Positions 1 to 7,466 of a stretch of 49,761 nucleotides of DNA are shown here, one piece after another. A model generated the notes under the pieces. The model searched no databases and was not told the DNA's origin. It saw only the letters and a program-made list of their open reading frames with translations. The stretch is from Gp6-AA40 sp035764385 (lineage in GTDB: Bacteria; Acidobacteriota; Vicinamibacteria; Vicinamibacterales; UBA2999). The stretch covers positions 1-49,761 of the forward strand of contig DASTZI010000377.1 of assembly GCA_035764385.1 (NCBI GenBank), written 5' to 3'. Made by a program: the position numbers and the translations under genes. The stretch's first letter is position 1, and each line of letters starts with the position of its first letter.

Positions 1-189
1 ACAAGGCGCGAGATCGACGTACTCGAACTGCTCGCCGAAGGCCTTCCCAACAAGTCGATTGCTGCCCGCCTCGGCATCAGCGATCAGACGGTGAAGTTCC
101 ACGTCGCGTCGATTTGCGGGAAGCTCGGCGCGGCGAACCGCACGGATGCGGTGCGCCGCGCCGTGCGCCGCGGCTTGATCTCGCTGTAG
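1..189 (+). CDS. LuxR/NarL-type response regulator, C-terminal end (partial)
   Basis: Reading from the first base gives 62 residues ending at TAG 187-189. The peptide is a GerE/LuxR helix-turn-helix: a start like TRREIDVLELLAEG, then the recognition helix part SDQTVKFHVASICGKLGAANR. These motifs are diagnostic of the DNA-binding domain of NarL/FixJ-type two-component regulators or related LuxR regulators. Everything upstream, including any receiver domain, lies outside the window, so the input signal and the partner kinase cannot be told. No cotranscribed gene follows, since the next 600 bases hold only gene remnants. Confidence 0.85.
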   Translation, partial: TRREIDVLELLAEGLPNKSIAARLGISDQTVKFHVASICGKLGAANRTDAVRRAVRRGLISL

Positions 190-193
190 CGAA

Positions 194-349
194 TCACACC
201 GACGCGGCGACTGGCGCAGTGAGTTGGGCGATCACGCTCGCGACGTCGAACTGCATCCAATGCTCCGCGATACGGCCGTCGGCAATCCGATAGAAGAGCA
301 TCAGATTCGCACTGACCGACCGTCCAGTTGCCTCGATACCGGCGAATTG
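194..349 (-). pseudogene. SnoaL-like / ester cyclase-type domain, C-terminal remnant
   Basis: On the minus strand, 51 codons ending at TGA (194-196) translate to a typical SnoaL/NTF2-fold C-terminus, with a GIEATGRSVSAN stretch, then MLFYRIADGRIAEHWMQFD. This matches how SnoaL-like polyketide cyclase or ester cyclase proteins end. Going upstream, the similarity stops abruptly near 349 and an in-frame stop follows within a few codons, so about two thirds of the gene is missing. I infer a remnant left by deletion or rearrangement. The family fold is clear, but no substrate can be given. Confidence 0.6.
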
Positions 350-355
350 GATTCA

Positions 356-791
356 ATGAAGGAGGCCCGCGATCTGTTTTCCGTATGTGTGGCTGCCGAT
401 CCGACGTTTGCCGCCGGGTGGGCATGGCTTGGACGCTCTGCCAGATTTCTGGACAAGTTCAAGCACGATACGCCGACGAACCTCGCCGTTGCGCAGGCCG
501 CCTTTCAACGCGCGCTCGCGATCGATCCCGATCTCGCCTGCGCGCATCATTTCTACACACAGCTCCAGGTCGATCTCGGGCAGTCACGCGACGCGGTCGT
601 CAGGCTTGCCGAGCGCATCGTCCGGCGGCGAAGGGTTCACGACCTCCTATACGCTTGCTCACGACCCGGTCTTCAACGAGGTTCGTTCACAGCGCGAGTT
701 CAAGCGAGAAATCGACGAAGCGGCGCGCGTCGAGCGCGAGACGAGGCGTGCCAACCCGTTGAACCTCATGAACCCGCTTCAACAGGCGTAA
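356..791 (+). pseudogene. TPR-repeat protein remnant, frameshifted
   Basis: Plus-strand sequence from 356 encodes tetratricopeptide-like helices (FSVCVAADPTFAAGWAWLGR, then AFQRALAIDPDLACAHHFYT), of the kind found C-terminal in large Acidobacteria regulators or TPR proteins. Around 620-630 the reading frame shifts. The characteristic C-terminal part (AHDPVFNEVRSQREFKREID) continues in another frame to TAA 789-791. The N-terminal part of any parent protein is absent, and the break at about 350 coincides with the break of the opposite-strand SnoaL remnant. The last residues (NPLNLMNP) are encoded by a short GAACCC-type array. Judged non-functional. Confidence 0.6.
753..787 (+). repeat. GAACCCNNN short array, pseudogene copy
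   Basis: Imperfect units related to GAACCTCAT and GAACCCGCT lie at the 3' end of the TPR remnant. The encoded NPLNLMNP closely resembles DPLNLMNP encoded by the longer array at 20588-20694, so the two loci share a unit family. Confidence 0.45.
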
Positions 792-1701
792 GCGAAATCG
801 TCCGCCGTTCTCCTTTTCGAATCAGCGACACCTCCACCGGCAGGTTGATTCGCTCCTCATTCAGAATCCGATGCATGTCATCGATGCCCGCCACCGCGGC
901 GCCACTCATCGCATAAACGATGTCCCCCTTTTCGAGGCCCGCACGAGCCGCCGGACTGCTTTCCTCGATTGACGCGACACGTACGGCACTGGAAATCGCG
1001 AGCTGGTTCGCACGGGCAACCGCACGCGGAACGTCGACGTTCTGTCCCGCGATGCCGATGTAGGCGCGCCGGATTCGGCCGTCGCGAATCAGACGCGACG
1101 CGACGAACCGCGCGGTGTTGATGCCGATGGCGAAGCAAAGTCCCTGCGCGGGCCGGATCATCGCTGTGTTGATGCCAACGACTTCCCCGCGTGTCGTGAC
1201 CAGCGGCCCGCCGGAATTGCCCGGATTGAGTGACGCGTCGGTCTGGATGATGTCGTCAATCAGGCGCCCTGACTGGGACCGCAGAGAGCGTCCAAGCGCG
1301 CTGATGACCCCGGATGTCACTGAGTGCTGAAAACCATAGGGATTACCGATGGCAATCGCCACTTGACCCACCTTGAGCCGGCGTGAATCGCCGAACTTCG
1401 CCCACGGCACCGTCGCGTCCACCCGGAGGACCGCTAAGTCCGTCGCCGCATCCTGACCGATCACATCCGCGCGCAATGCGCGGCCGTCTGGAAGAATCAC
1501 CTCCACCCTGGCCGCGCCGTGCACGACGTGATGGTTTGTCAGCACCAGACCGTCCGGTGTAAAGATGACGCCGGAGCCTGCTCCCGCATCGCCGCGATGG
1601 ACGTTGACGACGGCTGGGCCGACGGTTTCAACGGCGCCAATCACCGCCTGTGAATAGGCGTCGAGCAGCTCATCGTCGTGGGTGCGGGGTTCGCTGTTCA
1701 T
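766..1701 (-). CDS. HtrA/DegP-like trypsin-type serine protease with PDZ domain
   Basis: A 311-residue S1C-family protease. The chymotrypsin-fold catalytic triad is visible as His58 (TNHHVV), Asp88 (ATDLAVL) and Ser163 (NPGNSGGPL), with the usual IGNPYGF loop near residue 120. One PDZ domain occupies roughly residues 215-305. HtrA proteins normally degrade or refold misfolded envelope proteins, with the PDZ domain sensing exposed C-termini. Here the N-terminus (MNSEPRTHDDELL) has no signal peptide or membrane anchor, so either the protein is cytoplasmic or the start is wrong; no better upstream start was seen. The 3' end overlaps the convergent TPR remnant by 26 bases. Only one PDZ domain is present, as in shorter DegS-like members. 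Confidence 0.9.
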   Translation of the reverse strand: MNSEPRTHDDELLDAYSQAVIGAVETVGPAVVNVHRGDAGAGSGVIFTPDGLVLTNHHVVHGAARVEVILPDGRALRADVIGQDAATDLAVLRVDATVPWAKFGDSRRLKVGQVAIAIGNPYGFQHSVTSGVISALGRSLRSQSGRLIDDIIQTDASLNPGNSGGPLVTTRGEVVGINTAMIRPAQGLCFAIGINTARFVASRLIRDGRIRRAYIGIAGQNVDVPRAVARANQLAISSAVRVASIEESSPAARAGLEKGDIVYAMSGAAVAGIDDMHRILNEERINLPVEVSLIRKGERRTISLTPVEAGS

Positions 1702-1755
1702 AACTGGATCCTAGGAAGAGGTTCGTCGCTCGAAATCGCCCAAATGGGTAGTTAC

Positions 1756-1775
1756 GGGCCGCCTGAAGCCGGCCC
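1756..1775. repeat. Palindromic REP-like element (arms GGGCCGCCT / AGCCGGCCC)
   Basis: Nine-base arms with one mismatch surround a GA centre. It sits just upstream of the cupin gene and resembles the perfect copy at 23213-23232. Confidence 0.5.
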
Positions 1776-1787
1776 GATGGAGAACGT

Positions 1788-2447
1788 ATGTGCGACCTCT
1801 CGCATCACCATCACGCGGAGTTCGGTTTTATCGTTGATGTGCCGGAGATTCGCGCGCTGATCGATGAGACGCGCCGCTTATCGCGCACGATCCCGGATCA
1901 TGCGACGCGCGTCGAGGCGTTGCGAGCAGCATTTGCGCGGCTGCTTGCAGCCGACGGCTGGCTGCCGGATGAGTTCGCGCAACCGGACCGGGCAAGCGGC
2001 ATGGGCGGCGGCATCGGCCAGTACGCGCTCTATCGCGACGAGGCTGGAACCCTCTGTCTGTTCTCACTGGTGGTGCCAGCCGGAGCGTCAACCCCGGTGC
2101 ACGATCATCTGGCGTGGGGTATCGTCGGCGTCTATCGCGGCGCGCAGCTCGACACGACCTACGCGCGGGTTGACGATGGCAGCGACGAGGGCAAAGCCAT
2201 TCTGCAAATGGCCACGCAGCAAACGGTGAAGGCCGGACAGTTCTATACGCTGCTGCCGCCGGACGGCGACATCCACTACGTGAAAACGGTCTCGGACACC
2301 CCCTCCGTATCCATTCATCTCCTCGCCAACGACACGGCGTGCGTTTGGCGGCACAAGTACGACCCCGATGCGGGGACAGTGACGCCGTTCCGGTCTGGAT
2401 ACTCGAATGTGAAGTGCAACGACGCTATCCCGCGCGGTACCGATTGA
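1788..2447 (+). CDS. Cupin / cysteine dioxygenase-like metal-dependent protein
   Basis: 219 residues resembling the CDO-like double-stranded beta-helix proteins (predicted metal-dependent enzymes, COG5553 type). The cupin metal site is visible as His105 and His107 in PVHDHLAWG, with later candidate ligands His163 and His177. A stretch of four histidines (residues 6-9) lies at the N-terminus. The start at 1788 is chosen because GGAG lies 7-8 bases upstream. The family oxidises small thiols or otherwise handles carboxylate compounds, but no residue here fixes the substrate. The gene converges with the racemase-like gene and overlaps its 3' end by 23 bases. The neighbouring enolase-superfamily and PanE-like genes suggest small organic acid metabolism, which is inference only. 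Confidence 0.75.
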   Translation: MCDLSHHHHAEFGFIVDVPEIRALIDETRRLSRTIPDHATRVEALRAAFARLLAADGWLPDEFAQPDRASGMGGGIGQYALYRDEAGTLCLFSLVVPAGASTPVHDHLAWGIVGVYRGAQLDTTYARVDDGSDEGKAILQMATQQTVKAGQFYTLLPPDGDIHYVKTVSDTPSVSIHLLANDTACVWRHKYDPDAGTVTPFRSGYSNVKCNDAIPRGTD

Positions 2448-3567
2448 CGGCGTCATCGTTCCATTGAATCCCGGCACCTGGCCGATTGGGAATGATCGCC
2501 TCGCCGTTACGGATTTCAATCGGATGCTCGAGCACGGGCGACGCCCAGTCGACGTATTCGAGCCAATGGCACGTTGGCGTCGCGGCGAGCAGGTGCGCGC
2601 TGAATTCCGGATACAGGTGTGAAGACATCTCGATGCCGGCGGCCTGCGCCAGCGCCGCGGCTTCGAGCCAGCCGCTCACGCCTCCGATGCGTGCGAAATC
2701 GGGCATCGTGTAGTCGCAGGCGTGCGCACCAATCGCGTCGGCCATGGCATACGGCCCGTCGAAGTTTTCTCCGATCTGAATCGGCGTCGCCAGTTCTCGT
2801 ACAAGCGTTGCGTTTCCCGCGTAATCGTCGTGACGAATCGGCTCTTCGATCCACGTGAGCCCTTCGTGATCGAGCGCCCGGCCGCGCTGAAGCGCTTCCG
2901 TGACCGTCAGGGCCTGGTTGTAATCCGCCATCACGACGGTCCCGTCAGGCACGCGCTTCCGAACCGCGTTCAACGCGGCGACGTCGTCGGCCGCAGCGCC
3001 ATATCCCAATCGCAGCTTGATGGCGCGGAAGCCGCCTTCCTCCAGCAGCTCCTCGGCTTCATCCGCCAGTGCGCCGAACCTCGAACCTCGAACCCCGGAT
3101 CCCTGATCCCCGATCCCTGATCCCTCACTGAGGCTCAACCCATTGCTGTTGTACGCACGGACCGGACGCACGCTGCCGCCAAGAAACTCGACGAGCGGCA
3201 CCCCTGCGGCAACCGCCAGCGCGTCCCAGCACGCCGCGTCAAATCCGGCCAGTGCCATGGTGACCAGACCGCGAACGCCCAACAAGCGAAAGTGGCGTGC
3301 GAGCTTTGCATTGAGATCAACCGGCGCCACTCGATCGCCTGTGACCCGCGTCGCCGCTTCGCGCAGGATTGCCTCGACAGCCGCGGTTGCCGCGGGCAGG
3401 TAGCAGAACACGTACGCGCGTCCGGTGATGGCTTCCTCGGTCTCCACATCGATGAGTACGAGGGGAGCCGTGTCCATTCGCCGCGCGCTCGTGCCGAGCG
3501 GCCGCTTCATGGGAACGTGGACCGCCACGGTGCGCACGGCCTGGATCGTCAGTGTGAGCGCGGTCAC
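2425..3567 (-). CDS. Mandelate racemase / muconate lactonizing family enzyme (enolase superfamily)
   Basis: 380 residues with the full mandelate racemase subgroup layout. The metal ligands are Asp215 (ADYNQ), Glu241 (IEEP) and Glu267 (GEN). The general-base dyad is His317 (MSSHLYPE) with Asp290. Glu337 (CHWLEYVD) matches the mandelate racemase Glu317. The first catalytic motif reads Lys184-Leu-Arg186, so the second lysine of the usual KxK is arginine. A Gly/Ser-rich insertion (about residues 148-165), encoded by a GATCC-type array, lies in the loop after the first barrel strand. The gene overlaps the upstream panE-like gene by 4 bases and so is translationally coupled. Known relatives are racemases or sugar-acid dehydratases; the substrate is undetermined. 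Confidence 0.88.
   Translation of the reverse strand: MTALTLTIQAVRTVAVHVPMKRPLGTSARRMDTAPLVLIDVETEEAITGRAYVFCYLPAATAAVEAILREAATRVTGDRVAPVDLNAKLARHFRLLGVRGLVTMALAGFDAACWDALAVAAGVPLVEFLGGSVRPVRAYNSNGLSLSEGSGIGDQGSGVRGSRFGALADEAEELLEEGGFRAIKLRLGYGAAADDVAALNAVRKRVPDGTVVMADYNQALTVTEALQRGRALDHEGLTWIEEPIRHDDYAGNATLVRELATPIQIGENFDGPYAMADAIGAHACDYTMPDFARIGGVSGWLEAAALAQAAGIEMSSHLYPEFSAHLLAATPTCHWLEYVDWASPVLEHPIEIRNGEAIIPNRPGAGIQWNDDAVNRYRAG
3074..3127. repeat. GGATCCCT-type short array inside the racemase-like gene
   Basis: Tandem, imperfect 7-8 base units (CGAACCT, GGATCCCT, GATCCCCG) run for about 54 bases in frame. The array encodes a Gly/Ser/Asp-rich loop (about residues 148-165) that mandelate racemase lacks. 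A related array lies at 13838-13872. Confidence 0.65.
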
Positions 3568-4484
3568 GCACTCCCCGCTTCATGAAGCGTCAGAATCTCC
3601 CAGACCGCATGGTTCATCGGCGTCGGTACGCCCGTCTGTTCGCCGAGTTGCGCGACGCCACCACTGAGCCATGACACCTCGAGGCGTTTGCCGGCCTTGA
3701 GGTCGTGATGCATGGAGGAGGTCATCTGCTCAGGGAGATTGTCGACAAACGCAAGACGCTGCTCGGCAAAATCGGCGGGGAGCGCGACGCCAAGAGCGCG
3801 ACCGACGGCAACCGTTTCGCGCATCAACTCCGACAGAAACCTGCGCGACCGGGAATTCGATCGGATCGGTCCGATCGTTTCGCGCATGGTCGTCGTCGAT
3901 CCCGATAACCCGACGAGAAAGACGAACTTCTCCCAGATGGCTTTGCGGATGTCGTCGCTGAGCTCCGCATTGATGCCGCCGCGCAGCGCGGCATCGAGCA
4001 GCGACTCGGCGCGAGCGGATCGACGACCGTCGTATTCCCCGAAAATCAGGCGCTGCATTGTACCGGTGTGCTTGATGACGCCAGGCCGATCGATATTCGT
4101 TGCAATGTAGGCCACACCGCCCATCACCGCACCGTCGCCAAACGCGGCGCGCAGGATGTCGTCCTTCTGCACGCCGTTCTGGAATGAGATGACGCCGGTG
4201 TGCGGCCCGATCAGCGGCCGCATTGACTTGATCGCGGCGTCCATGTCCCACAGCTTGACGGCCAGCCACACGATGTCGGCGCCGCCGATGTCTGCGGGGT
4301 TGTCGGTGACGTTGACGCGGGGAAGATGAATATTGCCGAGCGGACTCTCGATCGTGAGCCCGTCGGCACGCATGGCGGCGAGATGCGCGCCGCGGGCAAC
4401 AAAATGCACGTCTGCGCCGGCCTGTTGCAGTCGCGCGCCGAAGAAACCGCCGACTCCGCCGGCGCCTATGATGGCAATTTTCAT
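3564..4484 (-). CDS. panE: 2-dehydropantoate 2-reductase-like (ApbA/PanE family)
   Basis: 306 residues. The N-terminal Rossmann motif GAGGVGG (residues 7-13) binds NADP. Lys77 (AVKLWD), Asn103 (QNGV), Lys186 (WEKFV), Ser257 and Glu269 (RLEVSWLSG) correspond to the active-site residues of E. coli ketopantoate reductase. The canonical reaction is NADPH reduction of ketopantoate to pantoate for coenzyme A synthesis. Many genomes carry several ApbA paralogues acting on other 2-oxo acids, and coupling to an enolase-superfamily gene makes that possible here. The start ATG follows directly on a 45-base nonamer array, so no Shine-Dalgarno sequence is visible. Confidence 0.85.
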   Translation of the reverse strand: MKIAIIGAGGVGGFFGARLQQAGADVHFVARGAHLAAMRADGLTIESPLGNIHLPRVNVTDNPADIGGADIVWLAVKLWDMDAAIKSMRPLIGPHTGVISFQNGVQKDDILRAAFGDGAVMGGVAYIATNIDRPGVIKHTGTMQRLIFGEYDGRRSARAESLLDAALRGGINAELSDDIRKAIWEKFVFLVGLSGSTTTMRETIGPIRSNSRSRRFLSELMRETVAVGRALGVALPADFAEQRLAFVDNLPEQMTSSMHHDLKAGKRLEVSWLSGGVAQLGEQTGVPTPMNHAVWEILTLHEAGSA

Positions 4485-4529
4485 GGGTGCGAGTGGTGCG
4501 AGGGGTGCAATGGGTGCGATAGGTGCAAC
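4485..4529. repeat. GGTGCRANN nonamer array filling the peptidase-panE spacer
   Basis: Exactly five imperfect 9-base units (GGGTGCGAG, TGGTGCGAG, GGGTGCAAT, GGGTGCGAT, AGGTGCAAC) occupy the whole gap. It begins at the base after the M28 stop codon and ends at the base before the panE start codon (both genes minus). The same unit occurs at 20369-20431, 30238-30318 and 39261-39323. Confidence 0.85.
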
Positions 4530-6092
4530 CTAGCGCGTCGTAACTGGCGCTCCGAGCAATGCATTCAGTTCGACCTTGTTGACGTCGTCAATGATCTTCG
4601 CAAAGACGTGCGCGGACTGCTCGAGCCCCGCGGCTGGGACGGCGCTCAGCGCGTCCATGTCAGTGTGATACACGGTGTGGTCGATGATGTGGAAGCTTGG
4701 CGCATCCTGGAAAAACACGCCGAGCTCCCCACCCGGACGCGCTTCGGGGCGCGAATAGAGGGCCATTCCGTAGTCTTTGAAGTCTTTCATCACGATCGTC
4801 TTCAGTTGATCGCTGCCGCCGATGAACCAGCGTCGCGCACTCACCTGATTGGATGCGTACAGCGTGTCCCCGATAAGGAACGTCGCCACCTGCGCCGTGT
4901 GCTCGCAGTTCACGAGCAAGGCCGTCTTCGCGAACATCTGCTTCATGTTGTTGTGTACCCACCGCGCGCCGGCATTGTCTCCGGACGGCGAGTGATGGGC
5001 TGAAGTCGTGAAGAACGTCATCGTTCGCCGCCGCCGATTCTTCGGGATCTGCGCGTAGTGCTCGGCGAGCGCGACCATCGTCGCCACGCCGGATGCGTTG
5101 TCCATCGCGCCTTCGAAAAACGAGTCGGTGTGCGACATCACGGCAATGTTCTCGTCGGTCGAGCCAGGCAGCACGCCGAACACGCTTGCCGTCTTCAACC
5201 CGGTCCGCAGCTCCACGCTCAGACGGAACCGCATCCGCGGCGACTGCTCCTGCTCGATCATCTGTCGGATGATGGTGCCGTCCTGGTTGCCCAGCATGAA
5301 GACCGGCATGCGAGCCGGATCCGTCGTCCCTGCCGCCGTCGGCTCATTCATGATGTTTCCGGGAAAGCCGAGCACGATAAAGAGCGCCGCGGCGCCTTCG
5401 GCTTCGGCTCGTTTCACCACGCCCCACGTCAGCGCGGTGTCCTCGCGTCCGCCAGGATTCGGGAAGCCATACGCCACCACGGCCTTTCCGCGCACCTCCC
5501 GTCCTTGAAAGTCGGCGGCCGTGCCCATCCCGACCCAGACCGGATCCAGTTCGGCCTGGCCATTGGTCGGCGCCGAGTGATACAGCGGAAATGCGGTCTT
5601 GAGCGACACGTTCTTGCCGCCGCCGCCGACCGACACTTCCCACGACGTCGGCCACCACTGCGGTGGGAGATCCGCGAACTCCTGAATGCGCGTTTCCAAA
5701 CCAATGCGTTTGAACTGCGCCGCGACCCACTCGGCGGTCATCCTGTCGTACGGCGATCCTGTGATGCGTCCCCAGTACTGATTGCCATCATCACGGCTCA
5801 TGCGCGAGATGGCGGTGACTTCGTTGATGTAGCGTTTGATCTTCGCGCCGTCGAGATCGGCGTAGACCGCATCGCCGGCAGGGTAAGGCCACTTCGGGAA
5901 CATCTCGTCGCCCCACCAGGTCGTCGGCTGGTACGCGCCACGGCCGAGCGGCTGCGCTGCCCCGGCAGTCGCGGCGCCTTGACGTCCGCCCTGCGCGGCC
6001 GGCTGGCCGCTCTCACCGCCACGTTGCGCCGCCACCATGCTCGTCATCACGACAGCGCCGACGATGGTGCCGACTACCTTCTTCATGTTCAT
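4530..6092 (-). CDS. Secreted M28-family metallopeptidase with PA-domain insertion
   Basis: 520 residues. A signal peptide covers residues 1-22 and a Gly/Gln/Ala-rich linker follows. A protease-associated (PA) type region spans about 170-290, and the M28 zinc-peptidase core begins near 305. Expected zinc ligands include His321 (VMSHTDSF), Asp331 (AMDNASG), Glu397 (NCEHT) and a C-terminal His in the IDHTVYHTD segment. M28 enzymes are aminopeptidases or carboxypeptidases acting outside the cytoplasmic membrane. It is upstream of panE on the same strand, separated only by the nonamer array, so cotranscription is likely. Peptide scavenging is the probable role. Confidence 0.88.
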   Translation of the reverse strand: MNMKKVVGTIVGAVVMTSMVAAQRGGESGQPAAQGGRQGAATAGAAQPLGRGAYQPTTWWGDEMFPKWPYPAGDAVYADLDGAKIKRYINEVTAISRMSRDDGNQYWGRITGSPYDRMTAEWVAAQFKRIGLETRIQEFADLPPQWWPTSWEVSVGGGGKNVSLKTAFPLYHSAPTNGQAELDPVWVGMGTAADFQGREVRGKAVVAYGFPNPGGREDTALTWGVVKRAEAEGAAALFIVLGFPGNIMNEPTAAGTTDPARMPVFMLGNQDGTIIRQMIEQEQSPRMRFRLSVELRTGLKTASVFGVLPGSTDENIAVMSHTDSFFEGAMDNASGVATMVALAEHYAQIPKNRRRRTMTFFTTSAHHSPSGDNAGARWVHNNMKQMFAKTALLVNCEHTAQVATFLIGDTLYASNQVSARRWFIGGSDQLKTIVMKDFKDYGMALYSRPEARPGGELGVFFQDAPSFHIIDHTVYHTDMDALSAVPAAGLEQSAHVFAKIIDDVNKVELNALLGAPVTTR

Positions 6093-6102
6093 CCTCAGTT
6101 AC

Positions 6103-6456
6103 CTAGCCTCTTTCACGGCGGCCGACAACAAGCCCGTTCAGAATCCAGCTCACAACGCTAACCAGGAGCGCACCAACCAGCGCCGAAAAAAATCCATCGA
6201 CGCTGAAGCCGGGGACCAGCCACGCCGTCAGCGCGAAGCAGATCGCGTTGAGGACGAAAATGAAGAGCCCGAGTGTGAGGAGCGTCAAGGGCAGCGTCAG
6301 GAAAAACAGAACGGGCCGAACGATGGCGTTGACGAATCCCAGGATCACACCCGCCAGGAGGCCCGACAAAGGGCTGCTGATGTGGATCCCGGGCAGCAGC
6401 CACGCTGCGATGATGATTGCAAGGCCATTGAGTACGAGCCGAACGAGGAATCTCAT
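6103..6456 (-). CDS. Phage holin family 4-like small membrane protein
   Basis: 117 residues, almost wholly hydrophobic, with about four membrane segments (near residues 5-22, 30-48, 50-75 and 88-110) and the motif VNAIVRPVLFFLTLPLTLLT. This matches the widespread Phage_holin_4_2 / YvlD-like family. Despite the family name, such proteins are chromosomal in most bacteria and are of unknown function. No other phage gene is nearby, so a prophage origin is not supported. It lies 10 bases upstream of the M28 gene on the same strand, and diverges from the next gene with almost no intergenic space. Confidence 0.85.
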   Translation of the reverse strand: MRFLVRLVLNGLAIIIAAWLLPGIHISSPLSGLLAGVILGFVNAIVRPVLFFLTLPLTLLTLGLFIFVLNAICFALTAWLVPGFSVDGFFSALVGALLVSVVSWILNGLVVGRRERG

Positions 6457-6458
6457 CT

Positions 6459-6995
6459 GTGGCTATTCTTGAACAGGCACAGCACGCGCGCAATAATCCT
6501 TGCGACGTGAAATTTTTCCCCGACGGCACGCTGGCGTTCCCCGAGGTCCTCAGGCCATGGGTGGAACTGCGCGGCAACGCCGTCGCGGAACCGCCGTCAA
6601 TCGACATCGGCGCCGACGTTCTCAACATCGAGCGGCGGCCAGCTGAGCCGGCTCGCATCACGATCTGCAGAGAATCGCCGCAGGACGCGGGTTATCGCGA
6701 AATCTTTGTCTCAATCGACGGTGAGCAGGTCGCGATGCTCCAATACGGCGATACCTACACCGCCGAGATCAAGCCTGGGCCACACCGCCTTCGCGCGCAC
6801 AACACGCTGTTCTGGAAGACACATCAAATCGTCCTACGCCCCGGCGAGCACGCAAAGTTCACCGCGATCAACCGTACGGGAACCATCTCATTCGGCTTGC
6901 TCTTCATGCTGGGCGCGTTTCCGCTCTACCTGACCTTCGAACGCGAGACGGAACCAGTCGCTACAGGCAAGCTCCTTCCACGCCGCGCAACCTGA
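6459..6995 (+). CDS. Uncharacterised protein with C-terminal membrane segment
   Basis: 178 residues from a GTG start; another GTG at 6507 is an alternative, from which codon usage looks more regular. I do not recognise a named family. The central part (residues about 75-140) is polar and beta-rich, with a segment reading KPGPHRLRAHNTLFWKTH followed by PGEHAKF. This resembles PEGA-like or carboxypeptidase-regulatory beta folds. One hydrophobic stretch (about 148-162, ISFGLLFMLGAFPLYL) could anchor it in the membrane. Its 3' end overlaps the convergent gene at 6961 by 35 bases. Confidence 0.6.
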   Translation: MAILEQAQHARNNPCDVKFFPDGTLAFPEVLRPWVELRGNAVAEPPSIDIGADVLNIERRPAEPARITICRESPQDAGYREIFVSIDGEQVAMLQYGDTYTAEIKPGPHRLRAHNTLFWKTHQIVLRPGEHAKFTAINRTGTISFGLLFMLGAFPLYLTFERETEPVATGKLLPRRAT

Positions 6996-7419
6996 TTACC
7001 TTGATTTCGGGCAAGGGGCTGGCACCGACGGCATCCGCCGCTCCTCCCGGAAGATTTGCCACCGCAGCTTTGGCCGGATCGAGTGCACCCGCCTGCGCCG
7101 CGGTGTTCGGCGATGGCCACAGGCCGGTCCGGAACGTGACCCCCTTGCCGGGAGGGCCGCCGACGATCTCCACCCGCTGGCCGACGAACTTCCGCAATCC
7201 CTTGCCCGTCAGCCGGTATTTGAACCCACTTTCGTTATCGAGGAAGTTGAACTGCCCCGGCCTGACGGCATCCCGGGAAATGCACCCGTTCAGCCGGAAT
7301 TCCTTGCTCTCGTTCAACCCCGCCTTGGCTGGGGGCTTCGTTTCCTGGGCGGCGGCACCCGGCGCCATCTGGAACACAATCAGCAATGCGGCCATTCCGT
7401 ATGTCAGTTGACGGATCAT
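6961..7419 (-). CDS. Small secreted protein, OB-like, unknown function
   Basis: 152 residues. The start at 7419 is chosen over an earlier in-frame ATG because GGGGAGG lies just upstream and a signal peptide then begins at once (about residues 1-25, ending PGAAAQ). The mature part has a short beta-rich domain (FRLNGCISRDAV, GQFNFLDNESGFKYRLTG, VGQRVEIVGG) that looks like the OB-fold-like domain of small Acidobacteria secreted proteins. An Ala/Pro-rich tail follows. It diverges from the DUF4159 gene with only 47 bases between starts, so promoters for both must overlap there. No specific function can be assigned. Confidence 0.65.
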   Translation of the reverse strand: MIRQLTYGMAALLIVFQMAPGAAAQETKPPAKAGLNESKEFRLNGCISRDAVRPGQFNFLDNESGFKYRLTGKGLRKFVGQRVEIVGGPPGKGVTFRTGLWPSPNTAAQAGALDPAKAAVANLPGGAADAVGASPLPEIKVIRLRGVEGACL

Positions 7420-7466
7420 CTGTGGCCTCCCCATCAAAACCGGTTGATCGTACACTCACGGAAGAC

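Noticed and set aside
4485..4529. CRISPR-like repeat array
   Set aside because: Units are only 9 bases, directly adjacent with no spacers, and no cas gene is in the window.
5058..6161. A 367-codon plus-strand open frame
   Set aside because: It is antisense to the M28 peptidase and its translation is His/Arg-rich with no family resemblance.
6103..6456. Prophage holin
   Set aside because: The family is common on bacterial chromosomes and no other phage gene is near.
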